A DNA stretch of 64,000 nt from Aliihoeflea aestuarii (lineage in GTDB: Bacteria; Pseudomonadota; Alphaproteobacteria; Rhizobiales; Rhizobiaceae): positions 62,001-126,000 of the forward strand of contig NZ_JAAAMK010000005.1 of assembly GCF_024105665.1 (NCBI RefSeq), in the 5' to 3' direction. This document shows positions 26,823-34,976 of the stretch, piece by piece (the first letter of the stretch is position 1; every line of letters begins with the position of its first letter). A model generated the notes under the pieces. That model was not told the DNA's origin, searched no databases, and saw nothing but the letters and a program-made list of their open reading frames with translations. A program made the translations under genes and the position numbers.

Positions 26823-28720
26823 GGTGTTTTTTCCCGGTGCAGAACAGCAATGCCATAGGCCCCGACCGTCAGTTCCGGCGGGACGCCGTCGAAGGTGTCG
26901 ACCAGGTCGGGGTTCGTCGTCATGTCTCGCGAGTGCTCGTCCAGCCTCGCATATCGCGCGAAATCATCGGTAGCCATGGTTTGTGGCCTGTCCGTCAGGT
27001 TCGCGACGACCAGGCGTTCGCTATTGCCGATCGCAAGCATCCGCGAAGGCGCTGAGGATGCGACGTGATGCACGGTTTTGCCGTTCAATGCTACGAGCGC
27101 TCGCAATGCATGGAAAGCCGGGCGAAGCCTGGTGTCGCCGACGACGCCGAAGCGTCCCGTAAGCGCGCCCGGACTGAACATTTCGACGTGCGCTTTGGCG
27201 ATACTCGATGCGTAGCCGACCATGAAAGCGGCCGCGAACAGTCCCTCCTGTCGTGGCTCCTCGGCCGTCATTGTCATGCGTTTGCGGCTCGGATTGTCGT
27301 TCAGCCGAGCACCGTAGGGGTTGAGCCGCATGCCGATGGTCGACGATCCGATGCGATAGGGCAAATCACCGTAGATGCGGCGCACCGAACCCGTGATGAA
27401 CGGCAACGCCTCAAGCGATTCCATGACGCTTCGGTCATCGGCCGCGTGAACGATCGGCGCGGTGGCATGGGTGATGAAGTCGATGAGATCGGCGGGTGGC
27501 CGCTTTCGATTGAGCTCGGTGAAGTAGCTGAACATGCCGCCGCCGATCCGCATGCCTGGCAACGCCGCGCGGATGGCCCCGTATATCTCCTCGAAGGACG
27601 GGCATCGCGGCCAGGCGCTGCCGGGCGGCGTCGATTTCAGGTCGGGCAGGGGGCTGATCGCCACTGACTGCACCGAAAGCCTGCTGTCGCGGATCAGCCG
27701 TGCCAGACTGGCGCATTCGTCGCGTGGCGGACCTTCGCATGACAGCACGAATTCCAGCGTCGCGGGCAGGTGGGCGGCTCGCTGGAGTTCAGTATAGGCC
27801 TCGAGTTCATCGAGCCCGTGACCTTCGGCAGGGTTGAAATGAAAAATCAGGTGTTTCGTGCCGCACGCGCGTAGCAGGTGCAGTTCCCGCAACGTCGCCG
27901 CGCAGTCCTGTGGGTGGACGGTGACCGCCAGCACGGGCATCGGACCGATCGGCTCTTGGATGCGGAAACGAACGATTCCTTCTTCGGCATGGGATGAAAC
28001 CGGCAGTGCCGGCTTTCCCGACAGCGTCAGCGTTATCCGCTGCTCGTTCGGGCGTCCCGCTTGCAGCGTATAAGGCCACGGAAGCGCCAGCGGCCGGACA
28101 TAGGTCTTGTAGGAAGCATCCGACCAGTTGCGCTGGTCTTCCATCTCGAACGTGTCGCCCTCCATCAGGCATCGCACTTCGATCCCCTCGACCGGCCAAT
28201 GCGTCAGCGCACGAATGTCGGAAAAGGGCTGGATCGGATCGATGACTTCCGGAAAGCGCAGATCGCCGGTCGAGCCGTCGACATGCTCAAGCCGAACCGG
28301 CGCGCCGGCCACATCGACGATCGGATGCAGGACGCAAAATCCGCATCGGTTGGTCTGGAAAGGCTTGTCCGCAACGACCAGCGTATCGAAGACGAGTTCA
28401 CCCGACGAGGTTCCCTTGATGAATGCGCGATAGGCGAGCCGTGCTCCAGCGCTCTCGCAACGCGCTTCGACATGGAGGGAAAATGCGTCCTCCGCCTCGG
28501 CAACGTCCAGGCGGTCGACCTGGAAATCGAGTGTTCCCCAATTCTCGTCCCGCACGAGATACTGGATTGCGCGGATGGCTTCGACGCCGTGCCAGCGGAT
28601 CGCCCGCAGATTGATGCCGTCGAGTTCGGCCGTCAGGGCGCCGGCACGCAGGATGCGCACGGGCGCGACCGGCTCCGTCGTTCCGAACAGCGTCTTCGCC
28701 TTGTCCTTTGTGCCGGTCAT
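26819..28720 (-). CDS. apnL: D-apionolactonase-like protein
   Basis: 633 residues, no signal peptide. I recognise the D-apionate lactonase (ApnL) type by its length, the N-terminal beta-rich part (LDGINLRAIRWHGVEAI, ENWGTLDFQ), the EGDTFEMEDQRNWSDASYKTYVRPL segment near 215-240, and the TIM-barrel-like second half (HLIFHFNPAEGH, MRIGGGMFSYFTELNR). It hydrolyses the lactone formed by oxidation of D-apiose to D-apionate in the published route. Lies between apnO (28 bp gap) and oiaK (4-nt overlap). Recognition leans partly on this neighbourhood. Confidence 0.75.
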   Translation of the reverse strand: MTGTKDKAKTLFGTTEPVAPVRILRAGALTAELDGINLRAIRWHGVEAIRAIQYLVRDENWGTLDFQVDRLDVAEAEDAFSLHVEARCESAGARLAYRAFIKGTSSGELVFDTLVVADKPFQTNRCGFCVLHPIVDVAGAPVRLEHVDGSTGDLRFPEVIDPIQPFSDIRALTHWPVEGIEVRCLMEGDTFEMEDQRNWSDASYKTYVRPLALPWPYTLQAGRPNEQRITLTLSGKPALPVSSHAEEGIVRFRIQEPIGPMPVLAVTVHPQDCAATLRELHLLRACGTKHLIFHFNPAEGHGLDELEAYTELQRAAHLPATLEFVLSCEGPPRDECASLARLIRDSRLSVQSVAISPLPDLKSTPPGSAWPRCPSFEEIYGAIRAALPGMRIGGGMFSYFTELNRKRPPADLIDFITHATAPIVHAADDRSVMESLEALPFITGSVRRIYGDLPYRIGSSTIGMRLNPYGARLNDNPSRKRMTMTAEEPRQEGLFAAAFMVGYASSIAKAHVEMFSPGALTGRFGVVGDTRLRPAFHALRALVALNGKTVHHVASSAPSRMLAIGNSERLVVANLTDRPQTMATDDFARYARLDEHSRDMTTNPDLVDTFDGVPPELTVGAYGIAVLHREKTP

Positions 28721-28748
28721 ATGTTCGGTCTGCTTGCGGGCCGTGCGA

Positions 28749-29576
28749 TCAGGTGATGCGCCGGATGCTTTCGGCCAGTTCGTCCGGTTCGAAGATGCGC
28801 TTCCAGTCGTCTCGCATCAAGATCGGCTTGCCGAACTCGATCGCCTTGTTGCAGGCATCGGAAAAGACCCCCGGCGTTTCCTCGAAAATGACCGCGCCAA
28901 GCACGTTCATGTGGCCGAGCAGGAAATCGCGCGCGGCTTCTTTCGGCACGCCGCGCGCGACCACCTCGTCCATTGCCTCACGCATGACGTCGAGAAGGCT
29001 GGCGCACAATGTTTCCGAAAGGCCCGGTTCGAGGATTGCAAGCTGCTCGACGGTGATGCGATGCGAGCGCATGACCGGTGCCCAGATGATCTTGGCGACC
29101 TCCTCACCAAGCGCATAGGCTTCCTCCGGTCCCTGCATCAGGGCGCTGACGATATGCTGCTTGGCCGCGACGCCGCCGAAGAAGTCGCGCTTGGCTTCCA
29201 CGCTGGTTTCGTCGTTGAAGATCGGCGGATGACAGGGATGGGTGACGAAATAGGTGATGTCGTCACGCTTGGGCAGATGGCCGGCGAAAGGAGCGGCGGC
29301 ATCGAGTATGACCAGCATCGTGCCGGGCGACACGTCGTCCAGAATAGCGTTCGCGACCTTTCCGATGGCGGTGTCCGGGACGGCGAGAACGACGATCCCG
29401 GCGCCGGGAACGGCTTCGCCGGCCGACATGCTGTCCAGTCCGAGACCTGATTTCAGGCGTTCCTTGCCCGCTTCGCTGACCTCGACGCAGCGCAGCGTAA
29501 AGCGCGACTCCTTGAGCTTGCCCGCAAGACGATACCCCATCTTGCCGCCGGCACCGATGAGCGCGATTGCTGTCAT
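28749..29576 (-). CDS. apnO: D-apionate oxidoisomerase-like protein, paralogue 1
   Basis: 275 residues from ATG 29576, where ALIGAGGKMGYRLA starts the NAD-binding motif; the longer upstream frame is ignored. N-terminal Rossmann domain, then family motifs THPCHPPIFNDE (near 125), ALMQGPEEAY and VEQLAILEPGLSE. ApnO oxidises D-apionate and migrates a hydroxymethyl group, giving 3-oxo-isoapionate. First gene of the apnO-apnL-oiaK unit; about 145 nt of leader follow the shared promoter element. A clear paralogue lies at 34977. Confidence 0.85.
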   Translation of the reverse strand: MTAIALIGAGGKMGYRLAGKLKESRFTLRCVEVSEAGKERLKSGLGLDSMSAGEAVPGAGIVVLAVPDTAIGKVANAILDDVSPGTMLVILDAAAPFAGHLPKRDDITYFVTHPCHPPIFNDETSVEAKRDFFGGVAAKQHIVSALMQGPEEAYALGEEVAKIIWAPVMRSHRITVEQLAILEPGLSETLCASLLDVMREAMDEVVARGVPKEAARDFLLGHMNVLGAVIFEETPGVFSDACNKAIEFGKPILMRDDWKRIFEPDELAESIRRIT

Positions 29577-29720
29577 GTCAATGTCTCTTTCATTGTCGAG
29601 CGTCTGTAGGATTGGTGCGCTGCCAGCGGCGACCTCGTCCCGTAAACGCAACCTCCCGATATCACCGCTGATCCTGCGCTCCAGGAAAACGCATGACTCA
29701 AAGGCATAATCGACGTTATG

Positions 29721-29731
29721 TCATCATATAA
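29721..29731 (-). promoter_or_regulatory. Cluster element copy 2 (before apnO1-apnL-oiaK)
   Basis: On the minus strand TTATATGATGA with TATGAT as a -10 candidate for apnO1. It lies in the divergent region with gntR, so it may also give autoregulation. Confidence 0.6.
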
Positions 29732-29829
29732 GTTGTGTCAATCAAGTCACACGGAGGTCGACTGGCATTACGATTGCGATCATGCCGTGCCTTCATTAGA
29801 AGGAAGAAAGCAGCAAAGGGAGAACCGCC

Positions 29830-30594
29830 ATGGAGCCGGTGCAGAAGCGCAAGCTTTACGAGGATGTTCTCGATCGCCTCATCACCGCCATATCGACGGC
29901 CGAATTCCCGCCAGGCTCGCAACTGCCCTCGGAGCGGGAGCTGATGAACATGATCGGCGTCGGTCGCCCGTCGATCCGCGAAGCCATGCTGTCATTGCAG
30001 CAGATGGGCCTGATCAAAATCTCGCATGGCGAGCGCGCGCGGGTGATCAATCCGACGCCCGACGTCATCGTCGGCCAGATATCGGCGGCGATGATCATGC
30101 TGCTGGCGACCAGCCCGCGCGGCCTCGAAGAACTCAAGGAGGCGAGGCTCTGGCTCGAGACCGGACTGGTGCGCATGGCGACGCGCAACGCCACCGCGAA
30201 GGATCTGGAGAAGCTGGGTGAATCGCTGAGGGAATTGCAGGAAGCGCGCGGCGATCATCAGCGCTTCGTCACTGCGGACATGGCCTTCCACGGGCTGATC
30301 GCGGATATGAGCGGCAATTCGCTCGTCGCGGCCGTGACCAAGGGCATGCTGCATTGGTTATCGCGCTTCAAGCGCGAGCTCGTGTCGGTCCGAGGCGCCG
30401 AAAGGCTGACGATTTCCGAGCACGAGAAGATATACAAGGCGATCGTCGGCGGGGACGGCGAGGCGGCCAGTTCCATCATGGGCGAGCACATCACGCGCGG
30501 CAACCGGCTCTACTGGCAGCTTGCGGGAAGCAATGACGGCACCGCCGATATTCCGCTGGCGTCTGGCCGCGGCGTGGACGCGGATGCAAACTGA
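29830..30594 (+). CDS. GntR family regulator, FCD subfamily
   Basis: 254 residues. Winged helix (about 8-75; QLPSERELMNMIGVGRPSIREAMLSLQQMGLI) and an all-helical FCD domain (about 95-235). Likely metal-ligand segments are ADMAFHGLIADMS, SEHEKIYKAI and EHITRGN. Such regulators usually bind sugar acids through the FCD metal and repress until induced. It sits at the centre of the cluster, divergent from apnO1 and upstream of the RuBisCO-like gene. Ribosome site GGGAG. Proposed regulator of all five copies of the shared element. Confidence 0.93.
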   Translation: MEPVQKRKLYEDVLDRLITAISTAEFPPGSQLPSERELMNMIGVGRPSIREAMLSLQQMGLIKISHGERARVINPTPDVIVGQISAAMIMLLATSPRGLEELKEARLWLETGLVRMATRNATAKDLEKLGESLRELQEARGDHQRFVTADMAFHGLIADMSGNSLVAAVTKGMLHWLSRFKRELVSVRGAERLTISEHEKIYKAIVGGDGEAASSIMGEHITRGNRLYWQLAGSNDGTADIPLASGRGVDADAN

Positions 30595-30603
30595 TATGAT
30601 GAC
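30592..30603 (+). promoter_or_regulatory. Cluster element copy 3 (before RuBisCO-like gene)
   Basis: TGATATGATGAC; its first three bases are the gntR stop codon. TATGAT (30595-30600) is a -10 candidate 54 nt before ATG 30655, so the RuBisCO-like gene can be transcribed separately from gntR. Confidence 0.65.
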
Positions 30604-30654
30604 ATGAAAACTCCTATGTGGTAGCGCCATTGCACATGCAGGGAGGATCGCCAC

Positions 30655-31926
30655 ATGTCGGATCGTATCAGCGCAACTTACGTCATCGAGACGGCCTATC
30701 CGCTGGGCGCTGCAGCCGCCGCGATGGCGGGCGAGCAGTCCAGCGGGACCTTTCGCGCCGTACCGGGTGAAACGCCTGAACTCCTCGCCCGATATGGCGC
30801 CAGGGTCGAGTCCATCGAGGATTTCGGCGAGGTGGCTGCCGGGCCGTCCCTGCCAAATTCCCGGCCTCCCAAAGGCTCTGGCGACAGCGCTCGCACCCGA
30901 AAGGCGCGGGTGACGCTTTCGTGGAATCTCGAAAACACGGGAACGATCCTGTCGAGCGTCTGGTCGACCGTGCTGGGCAATCTTTTCGAGCTGCATCACT
31001 TTTCGGCATTGAAGCTCGTCGACCTGATCCTTCCAGACGCGTTCGCCAATGCCTATCCCGGTCCCGCTTTTGCGGTAGACGGTACACGCCGCCTTGCCGG
31101 CGTCCATGGCCGGCCGATCGTCGGCACCATCATCAAACCCAGTGTCGGCCTGACGCCAACTGCCACCGCCGAGATGGCCGACCGGATGATCTCGGCCGGG
31201 CTGGACTTCCTGAAGGATGACGAACTCATGGGGGATCCGCCCCATTCTCCATTCGACGAGCGGTTCGAAGCGGTGATGCGTGTCATCGACCGGCATGCCG
31301 AACGCACCGGCCGAAAGGCCATGTATGCGGTCAACATCTCGGGCGATTACGATGCCATGCGGCGCCAACTCGACACGGTCGAGCGGCGAGGCGGCACCTG
31401 CGCCATGCTCGTGCTGAATTCCGTGGGGCTGGCCGGCGTTGCTGCCGTGCGCCGCCATTCCTCGGTCGCACTGCATGGACATCGGGCCGGATGGGGCATG
31501 TTCGACCGCTCGCCCCATCTGGGAATGAGCTATATCGCCTATCAGAAATTCTGGCGGCTGGCGGGTGTCGATCATCTGCACGTCAACGGCCTCGCCAACA
31601 AGTTCTGCGAACCCGACGACAGCGTCGTCGCCTCCGCACGCGCCTGCCTGACGCCGATGTTCGAGCGCTCCGATCGTCCCGATATCGTCATGCCGGTGTT
31701 CTCCTCCGGACAGTCGGCCGTGCAGGCTGGCGACACCTATCGCCAACTTGGTAGCGACGATCTGATCTTCTGCGCGGGAGGCGGCATCGTCGCCCATCCC
31801 GACGGCATGGAAGCGGGCGTTCGCTCGATACACGAGGCGTTCGAGGCGGCGAGGGCGGGCGTGCCCGCTTGCGAGCATGCCCGCAACCATCCCGCATTGG
31901 CGCGGGCGCTGGAAGCGTTCGGCTGA
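30655..31926 (+). CDS. RuBisCO-like protein (3-oxo-isoapionate-4-phosphate processing candidate)
   Basis: 423 residues, RuBisCO large-subunit superfamily, far from plant or proteobacterial RuBisCO. Metal and base residues are kept: K161 in TIIKPSVG and K187-D-D189-E190 in DFLKDDEL. Also present are HGHRAGWG, a loop-6-like GLANKFCEP lysine, FSSGQS and the phosphate-binding CAGGGIVAHPDG. RuBisCO-like proteins in D-apiose clusters are either a 3-oxo-isoapionate-4-phosphate decarboxylase or a transcarboxylase/hydrolase. I cannot tell which. No isomerase genes for an erythrulose-phosphate product are in the window, which mildly favours the hydrolase type. Ribosome site GGGAGG. Confidence 0.88.
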   Translation: MSDRISATYVIETAYPLGAAAAAMAGEQSSGTFRAVPGETPELLARYGARVESIEDFGEVAAGPSLPNSRPPKGSGDSARTRKARVTLSWNLENTGTILSSVWSTVLGNLFELHHFSALKLVDLILPDAFANAYPGPAFAVDGTRRLAGVHGRPIVGTIIKPSVGLTPTATAEMADRMISAGLDFLKDDELMGDPPHSPFDERFEAVMRVIDRHAERTGRKAMYAVNISGDYDAMRRQLDTVERRGGTCAMLVLNSVGLAGVAAVRRHSSVALHGHRAGWGMFDRSPHLGMSYIAYQKFWRLAGVDHLHVNGLANKFCEPDDSVVASARACLTPMFERSDRPDIVMPVFSSGQSAVQAGDTYRQLGSDDLIFCAGGGIVAHPDGMEAGVRSIHEAFEAARAGVPACEHARNHPALARALEAFG

Positions 31927-31932
31927 AATTTC

Positions 31933-31956
31933 GCCCGGCCGGAAGACCGGCCGGGC
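31933..31956. terminator. Bidirectional terminator hairpin
   Basis: Perfect 10-bp stem GCCCGGCCGG/CCGGCCGGGC with AAGA loop, 7 bp after the RuBisCO-like stop and 10 bp from the convergent dctM stop; TTGTT follows on the plus strand, AAATTT region on the other side. Confidence 0.8.
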
Positions 31957-31965
31957 TTGTTCAAG

Positions 31966-33234
31966 CTACATGCGCGACGGCAGCCAGGTTGCGATCCCCG
32001 GAAAGAAGACGATCGCCAGAAGCAGGGCCAGAAGGCCGCCTATGAAGGGCAGTACGGCGCGTGATCCTAGCAGGATCTGGCACCTCGCGATGCCGCAGGC
32101 CACGAACAGGCTGGCGCCGACAGGCGGCGTGATGAGCCCGATTCCAAGGCCGAGCACCGTAACGATGCCGAACTGCATCGGATCGATGCCGACCTGCTGC
32201 GTGATCGGCCACAGGATCGGCACGAAGATGATGATGGCCGCGCCGAGATCGAGAACCATTCCTCCGATCAGGTAGATCGCGACGATGAGGAGAAGCAGCA
32301 TCTGCGGATCGCTTGTGATCGTCAGCATGAAGGCGGCCGCCTGCTGCGGCAGTTGCTCGCGCGTGATGATCAATCCGTAGAGCGTCGCGCCGGCGATCAG
32401 CATCATGACGATGCCCGTGGTGATGGCTGCGTCGGAGATGATGGAGGGCAGGTCGCGCAACCTGATCGAGCGGTAGACGACCAGTCCGACGAACAGCGCA
32501 TAGAGCACTGCCAGAACGGACGCTTCCGTCGGTGTCGCGATGCCGTAGCGGATGGAGCCGATGATGACGACGGGCAGGAACAGACCCCACAAGCTTGCGC
32601 GCAACGCCTTCAATATTGTCTTTCGCGACGGCGTATCTCCGCGCGGATAATTGTTGCGTATGGCCATCAGCCACACCACGACGAGCAGCACGACGGCCAC
32701 CAGAAGTCCGGGTATGAGGCCGGCGACGAACAACCGGCTGACCGAAACGCCGGTGACCACGCCGAAGATGATCAGCGGCACCGAGGGCGGAATCAGGATC
32801 GAGATCAGCGAGCCGGACGCCACGACGGCGGCCGCGAATGCGGGGGAATAGCCCTTGCGCACCATTTCCGGGATGACTGCGCCGCCGATCGAGGACGCTT
32901 CGGCGACGGCCGATCCGGTCATGCCGCCCATCAGCGTGCCGGCGCCGATGCTGGCATGCGCAAGTCCGCCGCGCAGCCAGCCGAGGACGGCGTTCGCAAG
33001 GTTCATGATGTCGCGGGCGATGCCGCTGCGCGCCATCAGATGGCCTGCCAGCAGAAAGAAGGGAACCGCCAGCAGGATGAAGCTGTCGATCGCCGCCGTC
33101 ATCCGTTGACCGACAAGCATCGGCGGGATGTCGCCGTAAAGGATCGCCGCCAGCGAGGCGATCATCAGTGCGAAGGAAATCGGAACGTTCAGGATGAGAA
33201 GCAGCAGAAAGCCGCAGATAAGAACCACAGCCAT
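31966..33234 (-). CDS. TRAP transporter large permease (DctM type)
   Basis: 422 residues, highly hydrophobic with about 12 helices. Family motifs include PFFLLAGHLMARSGIARDIMNLA near 58-80, GGMTGSAVAEASSIGGAVIPEM and GLITPPVGASLFVACGI near 365. It performs sodium- or proton-coupled import of a carboxylate delivered by DctP. Last gene of the dctP-dctQ-dctM unit, 4 bp after dctQ. Confidence 0.94.
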   Translation of the reverse strand: MAVVLICGFLLLLILNVPISFALMIASLAAILYGDIPPMLVGQRMTAAIDSFILLAVPFFLLAGHLMARSGIARDIMNLANAVLGWLRGGLAHASIGAGTLMGGMTGSAVAEASSIGGAVIPEMVRKGYSPAFAAAVVASGSLISILIPPSVPLIIFGVVTGVSVSRLFVAGLIPGLLVAVVLLVVVWLMAIRNNYPRGDTPSRKTILKALRASLWGLFLPVVIIGSIRYGIATPTEASVLAVLYALFVGLVVYRSIRLRDLPSIISDAAITTGIVMMLIAGATLYGLIITREQLPQQAAAFMLTITSDPQMLLLLIVAIYLIGGMVLDLGAAIIIFVPILWPITQQVGIDPMQFGIVTVLGLGIGLITPPVGASLFVACGIARCQILLGSRAVLPFIGGLLALLLAIVFFPGIATWLPSRM

Positions 33235-33238
33235 GGCT

Positions 33239-33760
33239 TCAGGCTCCTGACAGATTGTGGGATTGGTCGGGATCGACGGCGTCGGGTTTTCTGCCGGTGC
33301 ACCAGGTGACGAGAATGTCGAGCACGATCAGAAAGGCCATGGCGCTATAGGCCATGTAGACAAGTCCCATCGGAATGTTGAGGACCGGCGACGGCTGGTT
33401 CCACGCAAGTCGGATCAGGCCGGCATTGGTGTAAAACGTATAGGCGCAGAACGTGAGGACGATCGCCTCGACGATCGATCGCGAGATGCGGGTGATGCGG
33501 CCCCCTTCCGGATCGATATGGAAGACCGCATCGAGCGCGATATGCGCCCGATGCTTCCAGGCGAGCCATCCAGCCAGGAATGCCACCCATACGAAGAGCG
33601 TGCGGGCGAGTTCCTCAGACCAGCTTAGCGGCTGGTTCAGAGCGTAGCGCGCGAACACCTGGGTCAGGCAGGCCATCGTCATTCCCAAGACGCCGAGAAT
33701 GAGGAGCGCCAACGCCACTCTTTCCACGGCGCCGAAGCCGATGCGTACGAAGCGGGCCAT
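33239..33760 (-). CDS. TRAP transporter small permease (DctQ type)
   Basis: 173 residues with four predicted helices and the conserved LNQPLSWSEELARTLFVWVAFLAG region (about 40-62). Partner of DctM in the membrane. Located between dctP (28 bp) and dctM (4 bp). Confidence 0.92.
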   Translation of the reverse strand: MARFVRIGFGAVERVALALLILGVLGMTMACLTQVFARYALNQPLSWSEELARTLFVWVAFLAGWLAWKHRAHIALDAVFHIDPEGGRITRISRSIVEAIVLTFCAYTFYTNAGLIRLAWNQPSPVLNIPMGLVYMAYSAMAFLIVLDILVTWCTGRKPDAVDPDQSHNLSGA

Positions 33761-33788
33761 CAGATGGTCTCTCCGGCCGGACCGGCGA

Positions 33789-34754
33789 TCACTCGGTTGC
33801 CTGCGCGGCGATATTGTCTAGCATCTCCGCAGAGATGTTCTGCTGGCCCGCCGCGAAGTCGCGCAGTGCATCGCGGAAGGGCGACGTATCGACCTCGACG
33901 ATTGTCATGCCGTTTTCCTCAAGCTTGGCGAGGTTCTCGCTTTCGAGCTCGGCCGAACGCTCTCTTTGATAGGTCGTCGCCTCGACGGCTGCTTCGCTCA
34001 AAACGGCCTGCTGCTCGGGCGACAGCCCGTCCCAGCTCATCTTGCTGAACAGCGCGACATGCGGGCCGTAGACATGCCCTGTCAGCATGAGGTGGCTTTG
34101 CACTTCCCACAGCGAGTTGGTGTAGATGATCGTGATGGGATTTTCCTGGGCGTCGATGACGCCTTGGCCGAGGCTTGTGAAGACCTCCCCCCACACCATC
34201 GGAATCGGTGCGGCGCCGAGTTCGGTGAAGGCGGCGATATGAACCGGATTCTGCATGGTGCGCAGCTTCATCCCGTTGAGCTCATCGGGCTGTGACACGC
34301 TCTTCTTGGCGGTGAGGTGACGCCAGCCATTCTCCCACCATGCAAGGCCATGGATGCCGCGCGACTCGAAGGATGACAGAAGATCCTGTCCGATTTCGCC
34401 GTCCAGAACGCGGTACACATGCTCGGAATTTTCGAACAGGAACGGAAGATCGACGACAGCCAGTTCAGGCGCGAAGGCAAGCAATGGGCCGGTCGAGACG
34501 ACCGTCATGTCGAGAGAGCCGAACTGAAGCCCCTCAACCATCTCGCGTTCCTCGCCAAGCTGCCGGTCGGGATAGATTTCGACCTTTATCTCGCCGCCGG
34601 TCTTCTCGTCGACCAGCTCGGCGAACCGGACAAGGGCGAGGTGGGTCGGATGGCCCGTCTGTGTGCCGTGACCGGCCTTGAGCACGGTCTGCGATAGCGC
34701 TGGCTGGATCAGCGCGGCCGAAACGATGGCTGCGGCAAAAAGCGATTTCAACAT
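33789..34754 (-). CDS. TRAP transporter substrate-binding protein (DctP type)
   Basis: 321 residues from ATG 34754 (GGAGG 9 nt upstream). Signal peptide LKSLFAAAIVSAALIQPALS. The mature protein has LKAGHGTQTGHPTHLALVRFAE, LRTMQNPVHIAAFTELGAAPIPM (with the ligand-carboxylate arginine expected in LRTMQNP) and WGEVFTSLGQGVIDAQENP. DctP proteins bind carboxylic acids, often sugar acids, so a free aldonate such as apionate is a fitting ligand, in contrast with the sugar-type ABC protein of the same cluster. Ligand not proven. Confidence 0.93.
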   Translation of the reverse strand: MLKSLFAAAIVSAALIQPALSQTVLKAGHGTQTGHPTHLALVRFAELVDEKTGGEIKVEIYPDRQLGEEREMVEGLQFGSLDMTVVSTGPLLAFAPELAVVDLPFLFENSEHVYRVLDGEIGQDLLSSFESRGIHGLAWWENGWRHLTAKKSVSQPDELNGMKLRTMQNPVHIAAFTELGAAPIPMVWGEVFTSLGQGVIDAQENPITIIYTNSLWEVQSHLMLTGHVYGPHVALFSKMSWDGLSPEQQAVLSEAAVEATTYQRERSAELESENLAKLEENGMTIVEVDTSPFRDALRDFAAGQQNISAEMLDNIAAQATE

Positions 34755-34840
34755 GTTCGAGGAACCTCCCGGTTGTGCGTGCGACCGTTCCGGCCCCAAG
34801 CTGGTCTCGGCCTCCCTGCCGATGCCGCATCGTTATCACT

Positions 34841-34851
34841 TCATTATACCA
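34841..34851 (-). promoter_or_regulatory. Cluster element copy 5 (before TRAP operon)
   Basis: On the minus strand TGGTATAATGA, extended -10 form, preceded by ACGTTTACAG as at the ABC operon. About 90 nt before the dctP start. Confidence 0.7.
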
Positions 34852-34939
34852 CTGTAAACGTACTGCGTAGCGGCAATCGCCGTTACAAAAGGCATTGCCT
34901 GCTTGCGAGCGGAGCGTTTCGCGCCTATAGGCAATCATC

Positions 34940-34950
34940 TGGTATGATGA
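34940..34950 (+). promoter_or_regulatory. Cluster element copy 4 (before apnO2-oiaC)
   Basis: TGGTATGATGA, 27 nt before ATG 34977, with TATGAT as -10. Divergent from copy 5, so both units of the second arm share one 222-bp control region. Confidence 0.7.
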
Positions 34951-34976
34951 CTATGGGCTAATCTGGGAGGAATGAC

